Below the pieces are notes generated by a model that was not told the origin of the DNA, did no database searches, and saw nothing but the letters and a program-made list of their open reading frames with translations. Position numbers and translations under genes: made by a program. 64,000 nucleotides of DNA. It comes from Vibrio sp. 05-20-BW147. Lineage in GTDB: Bacteria; Pseudomonadota; Gammaproteobacteria; Enterobacterales; Vibrionaceae. Location: positions 124,001 to 188,000 of the forward strand of contig NZ_SZTO01000007.1 in the NCBI RefSeq assembly GCF_013369385.1, in the 5' to 3' direction. This document shows positions 1 to 8,195 of the stretch, in pieces. The stretch's first letter is position 1. Each line of letters begins with the position of its first letter.

Positions 1-1094
1 ACTTTTATCGGCGCATGCGCAAAACGCATCAGTTACTGCTCGATGAAGCACAAAAACCACTTGGCGGGAAATGGAACTACGATGCTGATAACCGCAAGAA
101 ACTCTCAGCAGCCGATCTCGACGCCTTGCCAAAACCGCTGTTATTTGCCAACTCCGTTGAGACGATTCTCGCTCGCCTCACACGCCATCGGATTAAAACC
201 ATTGGTGTCGCTCAATCAACACTGATTTGGCCTATCAATCGCGGCCAAGCCCTCAACTTGCTTGCTCATTTTTGTCGAGTGTGCCTCCCTCATTTTGGCC
301 AGTTTCAAGACGCGATGACCAACCAGCACAATGCCGCATGGAGTTTGTATCACAGCCGACTTTCTTTTGCTCTAAACAGCAAGATACTCTCGCCGATGGA
401 GGTCATTCATGCGGCAATTTCGACCTATCAGCACCCAGAGCATGGAATAACACTGGCACAAATCGAAGGCTTTGTAAGGCAAATTTTAGGTTGGCGCGAG
501 TACGTCCGCGGGGTCTATTGGAGTGAAATGCCCAGCTATGCCACCACCAATGCGTTAGCCGCCACTCGCCCTCTGCCCAGCTATTTTTGGAACGGAGAGA
601 CCAAAATGGCCTGTGTGCGTGAAGCCGTATCGCAATCGCTAGAATACGCCTACGCTCACCATATTCAACGCCTGATGATTACTGGCAATTTCGCCCTGCT
701 GACAGGCATCCACCCCGATCAAGTGGATGCGTGGTATTTGGGTATTTATATCGATGCGATCGAATGGGTGGAAATGCCAAACACACGCGGAATGGCCTTG
801 CATGCAGATGGGGGCATTGTGGGCACCAAACCGTATGCGGCCAGTGGGGCCTACATCAACAAGATGAGCGATTACTGCAAACACTGTTTTTATCAAGTGA
901 AGCAACGCAGTGGAGAAGGTGCCTGCCCGTTCAATAGCCTGTATTGGCACTTCATCGATCAACACCAGAGTGCATTTAACCACAACCCGAGGATGTCTCT
1001 GGTGATGAACAATTGGTACAAGCAAACGGATGAAGAAAAGGCGCAAATTCTGTCGACAGCGCGCCATTATCTTCATCACATTGAGTCGTTATGA
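1..1094 (+). CDS. FeS-type photolyase/cryptochrome family protein, 5' end missing
   Basis: C-terminal part of a photolyase-related protein of the bacterial FeS class (PhrB-like, (6-4) photolyase/cryptochrome family), which binds FAD and usually repairs UV photoproducts in DNA. The open frame continues to the left edge (codons from base 3, FYRRM...), so the ATG at 15 is internal; roughly 150 N-terminal residues (the antenna-binding Rossmann domain) lie outside the window. Visible family features are GKWNYD near the start, the helical FAD-binding part with GWREYVRG, and the cysteines expected to hold a [4Fe-4S] cluster: one in KMACVRE, a CKHC pair and a following ACPFN. Its stop codon overlaps the end of soxR on the other strand by 6 bases. 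Confident of family; substrate (6-4 or CPD) is not readable here. Confidence 0.9.
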   Translation, partial: FYRRMRKTHQLLLDEAQKPLGGKWNYDADNRKKLSAADLDALPKPLLFANSVETILARLTRHRIKTIGVAQSTLIWPINRGQALNLLAHFCRVCLPHFGQFQDAMTNQHNAAWSLYHSRLSFALNSKILSPMEVIHAAISTYQHPEHGITLAQIEGFVRQILGWREYVRGVYWSEMPSYATTNALAATRPLPSYFWNGETKMACVREAVSQSLEYAYAHHIQRLMITGNFALLTGIHPDQVDAWYLGIYIDAIEWVEMPNTRGMALHADGGIVGTKPYAASGAYINKMSDYCKHCFYQVKQRSGEGACPFNSLYWHFIDQHQSAFNHNPRMSLVMNNWYKQTDEEKAQILSTARHYLHHIESL

Positions 1095-1544
1095 AGTGAC
1101 AAAATCCTCATCTTCAGGTTGAGTGAGTAACGACTCTCCGAGATGGTGAGAGGCTTTTTCATCCTGAGGATTTCGTAAGTTGCAGCTCTCTAGCGACAAA
1201 CATCCGCAGCCAATGCATCCGCCCAAATCATTTTGCAGCGCTTTGAGCTGCAAAATCCGATGTTCAAGCATCGCATGCCAACCTGTTGCCATCGCTTCCC
1301 ATTGCGCTTTACTTGGTGCTTGGTGTTTGGGAAGTGATTCCAGCGCTTGAGCTATCTCTTCTAAAGTCAGTCCCACCTGTTGAGCCGCTTTGATCACGGC
1401 GATACGGCGGATCGCACTGCGATGGTATCGTCGCTGATTGCCCTGATTACGCCAACTGCTAATCAACCCTTTTTGCTCATAAAAGTGCAGTGCCGACACT
1501 TTTACACCCGCTCGTTTCGCCACTTCTCCGACGCTCAATTCCAT
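1089..1544 (-). CDS. soxR: SoxR, redox-sensing MerR-family activator
   Basis: 151-residue MerR-family regulator. The N-terminal winged helix-turn-helix (ELSVGEVAKRAGVKVSALHFYE) is followed by a dimerisation helix and a C-terminal cysteine cluster of the form C-x2-C-x-C-x5-C (CIGCGCLSLESC), which holds the [2Fe-2S] centre that is oxidised by redox-cycling drugs or superoxide and switches SoxR on. Length matches SoxR from other proteobacteria. It is transcribed divergently from the MFS gene at 1648, and a near-perfect SoxR operator lies between them, so in this organism the likely target is an exporter rather than soxS. No soxS is seen in the window. Confidence 0.95.
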   Translation of the reverse strand: MELSVGEVAKRAGVKVSALHFYEQKGLISSWRNQGNQRRYHRSAIRRIAVIKAAQQVGLTLEEIAQALESLPKHQAPSKAQWEAMATGWHAMLEHRILQLKALQNDLGGCIGCGCLSLESCNLRNPQDEKASHHLGESLLTQPEDEDFVTS

Positions 1545-1582
1545 CTGCCCTAGACTCCTTTGCTATTTGGCTGAAAAAACGC

Positions 1583-1613
1583 TTTACCTCAAGTTAGGTT
1601 GAGCTTTTAGAGT
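1583..1613 (+). promoter_or_regulatory. SoxR-dependent promoter with 19-bp spacer
   Basis: CCTCAAGTTAGGTTGAGC at 1587-1604 matches the enteric soxS operator (CCTCAAGTTAACTTGAGG) at 15 of 18 positions. It lies between a -35-like TTTACC (1583-1588) and a -10-like TAGAGT (1608-1613) separated by 19 bp, the overlong spacer that defines MerR/SoxR-activated promoters. It points toward the MFS gene at 1648. Confidence 0.88.
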
Positions 1614-1647
1614 AGCAACAAATACGTCAGTCGACATGGAGAAAATA

Positions 1648-2862
1648 ATGAATATGCCACCTGCAACACGCCATCGTACCTTGCCTTACCTCACCGGCCT
1701 CTTTTTTGATGGGATCTCATCGGGACTGTTTATGATGGCGTTACCATGGATGATGCTACAAACACCCGACATGGGCACGTTTGTCGCGCTCACTGCCTTA
1801 ACTTGTACCACGGTAGCTTTTCTTTTTGCGCCCATTTTCGCCACCATGGTTGACCGTCATTCACGCAAAAAAATCTTGGTGGTCAATCAAGCGGTTCAAG
1901 CATCCACTGCGGCGGCCATCGCGCTGATTTATAGCTTGGGCCTGAACTCACCATGGTTGTTGGCTGCCGCTCAGTTGATCTTCTGGCTTTCCAGTAATCT
2001 TGGTTGGAACAGTAACAATGCCTTCACGCAGGAAAATTATCAGCGACACGAGTACGCCGCCATTTCTGGTAAACAAGAAATTGTCCTGCAGACGACCACT
2101 TTGGGTGCCGGCGGATTGGGGGTGATGCTATTGGAGCTTTGGGGAGTGAGAGAATTCGCGCTCTTTGCGGCCACGGCCTCGTTGATTGCCACCCTCTGTT
2201 ATGCACTGACGCCCTATCGCCGTCAACTACGACATACCTCGAGTGGGCACTTTTGGCATCAAGTAACGGAAAGCCGGACGATTTTTGCCGCAAAACCAAG
2301 GCTATTTGCGGTCGTGCTACTCTCTTGCCTGTCGTACCCTGTTGTCACCTTTTTAGGTAAGCTAGTGCCCATTTGGTTTGCCGAAAAGCACGTATCTGGC
2401 CATTGGTTTGCTAGCTACAGCATCGCGTTTGGCGTTGGGGCTCTGCTAACTGGGCTGTTTATTCAGCGCTTATTGTCCAAGCGCCCGTATGCGACGACCA
2501 TTTTCTATGCCATGGTTGCACTCACCTTCGCGTTGATGGGCATGAGCCTGTTTAACGATCCTTTAAGCCTTATCATCCTCACCCTCGTCTTTGGTTTTTT
2601 TAATGCGCTCAATCGCATCGCAAGAACCAACTGGATGCACCACACCATCGCCATTGAACAAAGAGGAAGAGTGGATGGTGGACTGGCGATGTTTTCAACT
2701 TTAGTTCAAAGCTTAAGCTACCTACTTATTGCCTTGCTGAGTACGATGGCTTCTACGGAGCTGGGTTTTATCAGCGCCGCGGTCGTTATTGCCGCTGCTA
2801 GCCTTGCTATCTATGTGCTGACCAAACCATCACGCTTTAACCACGTCTTGGAAGCGTCATAA
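1648..2862 (+). CDS. MFS transporter, probable SoxR-regulated drug/redox-compound exporter
   Basis: About 404-residue major facilitator superfamily protein with roughly 12 hydrophobic segments and the MFS loop 2-3 signature region (ATMVDRHSRKKILVV). I choose the ATG at 1648 over the in-frame ATG at 1636 because GGAG at 1638-1641 is then correctly spaced as ribosome binding site. It is the first gene behind a SoxR-type promoter, so it is probably induced by redox-cycling agents and may export them; in non-enteric bacteria SoxR commonly controls efflux pumps directly. Substrate is inferred from context only. Confidence 0.85.
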   Translation: MNMPPATRHRTLPYLTGLFFDGISSGLFMMALPWMMLQTPDMGTFVALTALTCTTVAFLFAPIFATMVDRHSRKKILVVNQAVQASTAAAIALIYSLGLNSPWLLAAAQLIFWLSSNLGWNSNNAFTQENYQRHEYAAISGKQEIVLQTTTLGAGGLGVMLLELWGVREFALFAATASLIATLCYALTPYRRQLRHTSSGHFWHQVTESRTIFAAKPRLFAVVLLSCLSYPVVTFLGKLVPIWFAEKHVSGHWFASYSIAFGVGALLTGLFIQRLLSKRPYATTIFYAMVALTFALMGMSLFNDPLSLIILTLVFGFFNALNRIARTNWMHHTIAIEQRGRVDGGLAMFSTLVQSLSYLLIALLSTMASTELGFISAAVVIAAASLAIYVLTKPSRFNHVLEAS

Positions 2863-2882
2863 GCCGGAGTAAAAATGAAAAT

Positions 2883-2906
2883 AGCCAACCTCCTAAGAGG
2901 TTGGCT
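2883..2906 (-). terminator. Terminator of the PTS gene (perfect 10-bp stem)
   Basis: AGCCAACCTC / GAGGTTGGCT with a 4-base loop. Read on the minus strand it is followed by ATTTTCATTTTT, as expected for a terminator downstream of the ptsG-like gene; it may also stop transcripts of the convergent MFS gene. Confidence 0.75.
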
Positions 2907-2965
2907 GCTTACCAGACAAAAACAAACAGGGGGAGTGTCAGGAGCTGGCAAGTTAGAACACATCA

Positions 2966-4408
2966 CTAAGCGGTTGCGAGTACCGTGTGTATTTCCGTCT
3001 TTAGGTTGTCGGACTGGGTGCCGAAAATCGCTTGCAGACTATCTCCAATAATCAACACATCTCGTGCCCCCAGCGATTTGAGCTTGTTGGCATCCACGTG
3101 TGAAATATCCTTCATCGAAACACGCAAGCGCGTAATGCACGCATCGACCGATTTGATATTGGCTTTACCGCCAAGTGCCGACACGATGTCCAACGCAATC
3201 GCTTCTGGTGCACCAGCAATTTTGACTTCCACGGCGTCGTTATCTCGACCTGGGGTTTTTAAATCCAACTTAACGATCAAGAATCGAAACAACCCGTAGT
3301 AGAGCGCAGCCCAAATCGGGCCAATAATGAAGAACATCCACGCGTTCGTTGACATAGGATAGTACAAGAAAAACTGGATCGCGCCGTGAGCAAAGTCGGT
3401 ACTGTGTTTAATCTCCAAAAAGGCGGTGAGTGCAAACGCGATGCCCGTTAGGAAAATGTGGATGATATACAACACTGGGGCGACGAACAGGAAGGTAAAC
3501 TCAATTGGCTCAGTAATACCCGTTAACCAAGACGTGAGTGCTGCCGACATCATCAAGCCACCAACCAGTTTTTTGCGCTCTGGGGCTGCGCAATGATAAA
3601 TGGCTAGCGCCGCCGCAGGTAATGCCCACATCGAGTACATGAAGCCACCCGCCAAGTAACCCGCGGTTTTATCGCCGGCGAAGAAACGAGTGAGCTCGCC
3701 CGTAAACTCTTTTCCGGTTTGTGGATCCACATAGCTACCGACTTCAAAGAAGAAAGGCGCATTCCAGATATGATGCAAACCCACAGGCAAGAGAGAACGT
3801 TCACCCGCACCATACACTGCCCAAGCTAACACGGGATTTTGATACGCCGCCCAATGAGAAAAAACATCTAACGCTTGGCCTACTGGTGGCCACACAAACG
3901 CCAGTAGTGCCCCAACAACAATCGCCGTTAATCCGGTAACAATCGGTACAAACCGCTTGCCGGCAAAAAAGCCTAAGTATTCTGGTAAGCGAATATTATA
4001 GAAACGGTTGTACATCAGCGCCGCCACCGCGCCAATAATGATACCGCCAAACACCCCAGTTTGCAGGGTATTGACCCCCATGATCGTCGCGTCGGTTTCC
4101 AGCCCTCTCAATCCGGTCACAATGCCCAAAGAGGCGTTCATGATGATCAAGCCGACTAAACCTGCCAGTGCCGCTGCGCCGTCATTCCCTTTCGACAGCC
4201 CCAGCGCCACACCAACGGCAAACATCAGCTGCATGTTACCAAACACCCCTTCCCCTGCGGCCAGCATCACTTTGCTGAGTGCTTCGGGGATAAACGCAAA
4301 CCCAGCGTTACCGATACCGAGCATCAAACCCGCCACGGGTAGCACCGCCACAGGCAGCATCAACGAGCGACCTATTTTTTGCAATTGTCCAAATGCATTA
4401 CCTAACAT
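2966..4408 (-). CDS. ptsG: PTS glucose-type EIICB permease (PtsG-like)
   Basis: 480-residue glucose-family PTS permease that imports and phosphorylates a hexose using HPr/EIIA. The EIIC membrane domain spans roughly residues 1-375 and contains family hallmarks ([35 protein letters not shown]). A linker with LDLKTPGR leads to the EIIB domain, with the phosphorylated cysteine at position 424 in ACITRLRV and a conserved end ([12 protein letters not shown]). There is no fused EIIA. Similarity by eye is much higher to enteric PtsG than to NagE or MalX. A strong Shine-Dalgarno (AGGAGGG) precedes the ATG. It is divergent from a two-component system and sugar-binding protein, with repeated boxes between, suggesting control by that system. 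Exact hexose is inferred. Confidence 0.88.
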   Translation of the reverse strand: MLGNAFGQLQKIGRSLMLPVAVLPVAGLMLGIGNAGFAFIPEALSKVMLAAGEGVFGNMQLMFAVGVALGLSKGNDGAAALAGLVGLIIMNASLGIVTGLRGLETDATIMGVNTLQTGVFGGIIIGAVAALMYNRFYNIRLPEYLGFFAGKRFVPIVTGLTAIVVGALLAFVWPPVGQALDVFSHWAAYQNPVLAWAVYGAGERSLLPVGLHHIWNAPFFFEVGSYVDPQTGKEFTGELTRFFAGDKTAGYLAGGFMYSMWALPAAALAIYHCAAPERKKLVGGLMMSAALTSWLTGITEPIEFTFLFVAPVLYIIHIFLTGIAFALTAFLEIKHSTDFAHGAIQFFLYYPMSTNAWMFFIIGPIWAALYYGLFRFLIVKLDLKTPGRDNDAVEVKIAGAPEAIALDIVSALGGKANIKSVDACITRLRVSMKDISHVDANKLKSLGARDVLIIGDSLQAIFGTQSDNLKTEIHTVLATA

Positions 4409-4503
4409 AATCCCTCCTACTTGGAGTCAAGTATCCTCGCCATGACCACTATGGATGGCCTCATAATTTCCATTTAAGAGTACTGCCAAATTTTTCGGTG
4501 AAG

Positions 4504-4559
4504 GTTACAAAGCGCTATCAGTTTGTAAGTGACCTCTTACAAAAAAACACCTTTGTAAG
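4504..4559. promoter_or_regulatory. Cluster of TTTGTAA boxes between ptsG and the two-component genes
   Basis: Four copies of one box in 56 bp: GTTACAAAG (4504-4512), TTTGTAAG (4522-4529), CTTACAAA (4536-4543) and TTTGTAAG (4552-4559), in alternating orientation. The middle pair forms an inverted repeat with a 6-bp spacer. The position between divergent genes suggests binding sites for the OmpR-family regulator encoded next door, acting on ptsG, its own operon, or both. Binding is inferred. Confidence 0.6.
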
Positions 4560-4643
4560 CAGCAAATTACAACACTATCGATTGAGTTCAGCTGCGAGGC
4601 GTTGCATCATAATTGCACACAAAACAGACGATCATGGTGCGCT

Positions 4644-5351
4644 ATGGACAGCAAGTTGATTCTCGTCGTGGATGACAACCAAGACCTGCGTGAAGCTCTC
4701 TCAGAGTATTTAGGAAAAGCGGGATTTGAGGTGCAATGTGCGGAAAACGGTCAAATCATGTGGCAAAAATTAGAGCAATGCCAACCTGATTTGATCATTC
4801 TCGATATTATGATGCCGGGAGACGACGGTTTTACGCTCTGTCAGAAAATACGCCGCCACTCCGATGTGCCCATTATCATGCTTACCGCGGTCTCAGAAGA
4901 GGCAGATCGCGTTGCAGGGCTTGAGATGGGGGCCGATGACTACATCACCAAATCCTTTAGCCCGCGTGAGTTATTAGCACGCATAAAAACCATTTTACGT
5001 CGCAGCCAAATCCACCATGATACACGCCTCACCCGTCGCATTCGTTTTGATGACTGGCAACTTGATACCGTAACCCGGCAACTCACTCACTGCCCTAGCC
5101 AAACAATAAAACAACTCAGTGGTGCCGATCTCTCCTTGCTGGCACTGTTTCTTTCCCACGCAGAATCCATTTTGTCTCGCGATGATATCGCCAGAGAAAT
5201 TTGGGGGCGAGACGCAGACCCATTTGAACGCGGGATCGATGTGCAGATCAGCCGTTTGCGCCATCATCTCGAAGATAAAGAAAGAGCGCTGATTCTGACG
5301 GTAAGAAACAAAGGTTACATGCTGACCGCGGGTGCACACTATGAGAGCTAG
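4644..5351 (+). CDS. OmpR-family response regulator, sugar-sensing type
   Basis: 235-residue response regulator. Receiver domain residues about 4-118 with acidic pocket (VVDDNQ), phospho-acceptor Asp54 in ILDIMMPGDDG, and conserved T/K (MLTA, TKSF). A C-terminal OmpR-type winged helix follows (DDIAREIWG, DVQISRLRHHLE, VRNKGYML). Start taken at ATG 4644, where the receiver begins; an upstream in-frame start adds only unmatched residues. It overlaps the histidine kinase gene at its end, so the two are co-translated. Layout (regulator, kinase, glucose-binding homolog) resembles the Pseudomonas GltR/GtrS system; function as a glucose-responsive regulator is inferred. Confidence 0.9.
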   Translation: MDSKLILVVDDNQDLREALSEYLGKAGFEVQCAENGQIMWQKLEQCQPDLIILDIMMPGDDGFTLCQKIRRHSDVPIIMLTAVSEEADRVAGLEMGADDYITKSFSPRELLARIKTILRRSQIHHDTRLTRRIRFDDWQLDTVTRQLTHCPSQTIKQLSGADLSLLALFLSHAESILSRDDIAREIWGRDADPFERGIDVQISRLRHHLEDKERALILTVRNKGYMLTAGAHYES

Positions 5352-6777
5352 TGGCTCATTAAACTCTCTCGCTACACGCACCAGTCTTTTCTTACTGCTG
5401 GTGATCATTTCCGCGCAGCTTTTCGCTGGCATCATTTGGTACCAGCATGCGAGTGAACGAGACAAAGCGGGGTTACTTACGACAGTTCGCAGCTTGGCCC
5501 TAAGCGCTTCATCCACCATCTCTTTCTTTTCTACTTTGCCTTCTGAGTATCGCCATCTCGTATTGAATCAGCTCAGAAACATGGGAGGCACACGTTTTTT
5601 TGTCTCCTTAAACAATCACCCGATTTACGTAAGACCATTGCCGGATAGCCAGCGCAAAACGTTGGTGATAGAAGAAGTAAAATCCGTACTCAATGCTGAA
5701 CTTCAAGGCTCGCCTAATACCTTAGTGGAGTTTACTCGCCGAGACGATTTGAGAGTGTTTAACAACGAACTGCCTATTGATGAACTGCCGATGTTGTGGG
5801 CGCACTACTCACTCTCTCTGGGTGACCTCAATCCACCGATTTTGGTCATGCAAATTGAAGTGGAACAGAACGAGTGGTTCTATCTCGCCGCCGTATTACC
5901 AGCTCCTTACGTAAACTTAGAAACGCATTATTTTGACTTGCGCGAGTGGTTTACCTTGCTGCTGTCTGCGCTGTTACTGCTGATTTGTACTTGGTTTGTC
6001 GTACGACGAGAAATTCGCCCCATCCGCCAGTTAGCCAAAGCCGCCACGTTGATGTCAAGCCGTCTCAAGGTACCCAAAGTGAAAGAAGAAGGCAGCACAG
6101 AACTGAGAGCCGCCATCCGCGCTTTCAATAAAATGAATGCGAGAATCGACAGTCACATCAAAGATCGAGAAATGCTGTTTAGCGCCATTTCTCACGATTT
6201 AAAAACCCCCATTGCCTGCCTAAAACTCCGTGCCGACATGCTGGATGATGAACTTGAACGCGCGCGATTTAGCAAAATCGCCAACGATTTGGATCTCATG
6301 GTTAAAGGGGCATTACAATGCATCAAAGAGACGGACATCCATGAAGAGATTGAGTCTGTTGACCTAACCAAGTTAGTGGAGCATATCGCCTCAGGGCTAG
6401 ACCCTCATAGCACACGCATTACTCTCAACTCCACTACAGATATCTGTATCTCAGGCAAACCTCTCGCTCTCAAACGGGCGTTGCAAAATCTCATCGACAA
6501 CGCGCTAAAATACGGAAAACGTGCGCATGTCCAGTTAGAAAACCAAGATGATCGGGTGCAAATCATGGTGACCGATGAGGGAACAAACCTGCGCCCCGAG
6601 CAACTGGAAAAACTGTGTGAGCCTTACTACCGTGCCAGTGAGCGCGTTGAGGGTAACGGGCTAGGACTGACCATTTCGAGCAGCATTATCAAAGCCCATG
6701 GTGGCGAACTCAACTTAACCCTTACCTCACAAAATGGACTCTGTGCCACCTTATCATTTCCGAGGGAAACGTTATGA
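5341..6777 (+). CDS. Sensor histidine kinase of the sugar-responsive system
   Basis: 478-residue membrane kinase. One N-terminal transmembrane segment (about residues 12-33), a periplasmic domain of about 170 residues, a second segment (about 200-222), a HAMP linker, a HisKA domain with His285 in AISHDLKTPI, and a HATPase domain with N box (NLIDNALKYGK), a GNGLGL glycine box and a somewhat degenerate G1 region (TDEGTNL). The ATG at 5341 overlaps the regulator stop; an in-frame GTG at 5332 is a possible alternative start. Its stop overlaps the next gene by ATGA, so the binding protein is tightly coupled. The periplasmic domain probably contacts that binding protein; this is inference from gene order. 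Confidence 0.92.
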   Translation: MRASGSLNSLATRTSLFLLLVIISAQLFAGIIWYQHASERDKAGLLTTVRSLALSASSTISFFSTLPSEYRHLVLNQLRNMGGTRFFVSLNNHPIYVRPLPDSQRKTLVIEEVKSVLNAELQGSPNTLVEFTRRDDLRVFNNELPIDELPMLWAHYSLSLGDLNPPILVMQIEVEQNEWFYLAAVLPAPYVNLETHYFDLREWFTLLLSALLLLICTWFVVRREIRPIRQLAKAATLMSSRLKVPKVKEEGSTELRAAIRAFNKMNARIDSHIKDREMLFSAISHDLKTPIACLKLRADMLDDELERARFSKIANDLDLMVKGALQCIKETDIHEEIESVDLTKLVEHIASGLDPHSTRITLNSTTDICISGKPLALKRALQNLIDNALKYGKRAHVQLENQDDRVQIMVTDEGTNLRPEQLEKLCEPYYRASERVEGNGLGLTISSSIIKAHGGELNLTLTSQNGLCATLSFPRETL

Positions 6778-8003
6778 AAATGACCCTTCTTCCTCTCGCA
6801 CTGTTCCCGCTTTCTGTGTATTCACAAACGTTTGAGTTTCTTCACTGGTGGACTTCTCCCGGCGAGCGTGCAGCGTTGGAAGTGCTTGAAAGCCATCTCA
6901 GGCAAAACCACCTTTCTGTTCATCCTTCGGCGGTGATCGGAGGTGGCGGCGACAGTGCGATGACGGTTTTGCAAGCACGTGCGTTGGCGGGTAACACGCC
7001 AAGTTTTGCGCAGATTGAAGGGCCAAGCATTAAGTCTTGGGATGCGATCGGCATCTTGCATCCGATTAATCACACCGCTCAAACCATGAAATGGGACGAG
7101 GTACTCTACCCACTTGCCATCGACATCAACAAAACGGATAACGGCTACGTTGCCCTGCCACTCACACTACATCGTCTCAACCTTCTTTGGACCAATCAAA
7201 AGCTGCTCAAGCAGCTCAACCTAACCACGCCAACAACATGGCCAGAACTTTTCAACGCCATGGAACAAGCCAAACAAGCGGGTATCGCTCCGCTCGCGAT
7301 AGGAGAACAGCCGTGGCAAATCGCCCAACTTTTTGAGAGTTTGGTGATTGCCGCAGGTGGCGTCACCTTTTACAAAACCGCTCTGGTACAGTTAGATAAG
7401 AAAAATATCGATTCAGCGGAAATGAGGCTCGCCCTTAGCCAACTTAGGCACATCAGCCTGTTAACCACACCCGCGAGTAAACAGAGCAAGTGGGACAGCG
7501 CAACGCAAGCATTGGCCGAAGACAAAGCGCTCTTTCAGTTGGGCGGAGATTGGATTCTTGGCGATTTATTGGCAAGAAACATCTCGGTGCCTGAGCATAT
7601 TAGTTGTCACCCCGCGCCGCAATCTCACCAAATTTTTCTCTACAACATGGACAGTTTCATTTTCATGGCGAGTAAAACCTTTTCTCAACCACAGGCGGAA
7701 CAGTTGTCAAGGGTGCTGGCAGACAAAGCGTTCCAACAACGTTTTAATCGCGTTAAAGGGTCAATTCCCGTTCGCATTGACATCGATCTCAACCACTTTA
7801 ACGATTGTCAGCAGCAGTCTTATCACGACTTTCAGTTCGCCTCCGCTAACGGTTTGGCCGTTCCGAGTATGACGGACTCCATGGCAGTCAACCCCGTTGC
7901 ACAACAAGCGATCAACTCAGAAATTTTTCGATTTTTCCGTAACCCCGACATCAGTGAAAATGAGGTCATTCGTCGTATTTTGTCGATATCCGTCAACCAT
8001 TAG
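6774..8003 (+). CDS. Solo periplasmic sugar-binding protein (GltB-like), probable sensor partner
   Basis: 409-residue family 1 extracellular solute-binding protein. An N-terminal signal peptide (MKMTLLPLALFPLSVYSQ) precedes a mature start, FEFLHWWTSPGE, and GGGGDSAMTVLQAR; both motifs are typical of glucose/mannose-binding proteins of the GltB group. It overlaps the kinase stop by 4 bases (ATGA). No permease or ATPase gene lies within the window, so it is unlikely to be a transporter part encoded in an operon. The more economical reading is that it loads the kinase periplasmic domain with sugar information and thereby controls ptsG. Ligand identity is inferred from family resemblance. Confidence 0.88.
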   Translation: MKMTLLPLALFPLSVYSQTFEFLHWWTSPGERAALEVLESHLRQNHLSVHPSAVIGGGGDSAMTVLQARALAGNTPSFAQIEGPSIKSWDAIGILHPINHTAQTMKWDEVLYPLAIDINKTDNGYVALPLTLHRLNLLWTNQKLLKQLNLTTPTTWPELFNAMEQAKQAGIAPLAIGEQPWQIAQLFESLVIAAGGVTFYKTALVQLDKKNIDSAEMRLALSQLRHISLLTTPASKQSKWDSATQALAEDKALFQLGGDWILGDLLARNISVPEHISCHPAPQSHQIFLYNMDSFIFMASKTFSQPQAEQLSRVLADKAFQQRFNRVKGSIPVRIDIDLNHFNDCQQQSYHDFQFASANGLAVPSMTDSMAVNPVAQQAINSEIFRFFRNPDISENEVIRRILSISVNH

Positions 8004-8113
8004 TCATCCCATTAGATGGACCAGTGCTAATCGCCATCACACGAACGATTCTGTTCTTAGAGATTGGTTTAAGCTTTATCGCCGACAATAGACAAAGCAA
8101 CACTGTATAAAAA

Positions 8114-8138
8114 ATGCGCTCGCTTTTACCGAGCGCAT
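8114..8138 (+). terminator. Hairpin after the sugar-sensing operon
   Basis: ATGCGCTCG / CGAGCGCAT, 9-bp perfect stem with a 7-base loop, about 110 bp after the binding-protein stop. It has no strong T-run on the plus strand, so termination is likely but not certain. Confidence 0.5.
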
Positions 8139-8195
8139 CCCCTTATAATTACTAATAAAATAATAATTAACGCTCAGCACACAAGGATACTCACT

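Noticed and set aside
639..1079. 146-codon frame antisense to the photolyase
   Set aside because: Overlaps a strongly supported gene; no recognisable domain.
4008..4445. 145-codon open frame antisense to the ptsG start
   Set aside because: Low-complexity Pro/Ser/Ala composition typical of a shadow frame; lies entirely opposite a well-supported gene for most of its length.
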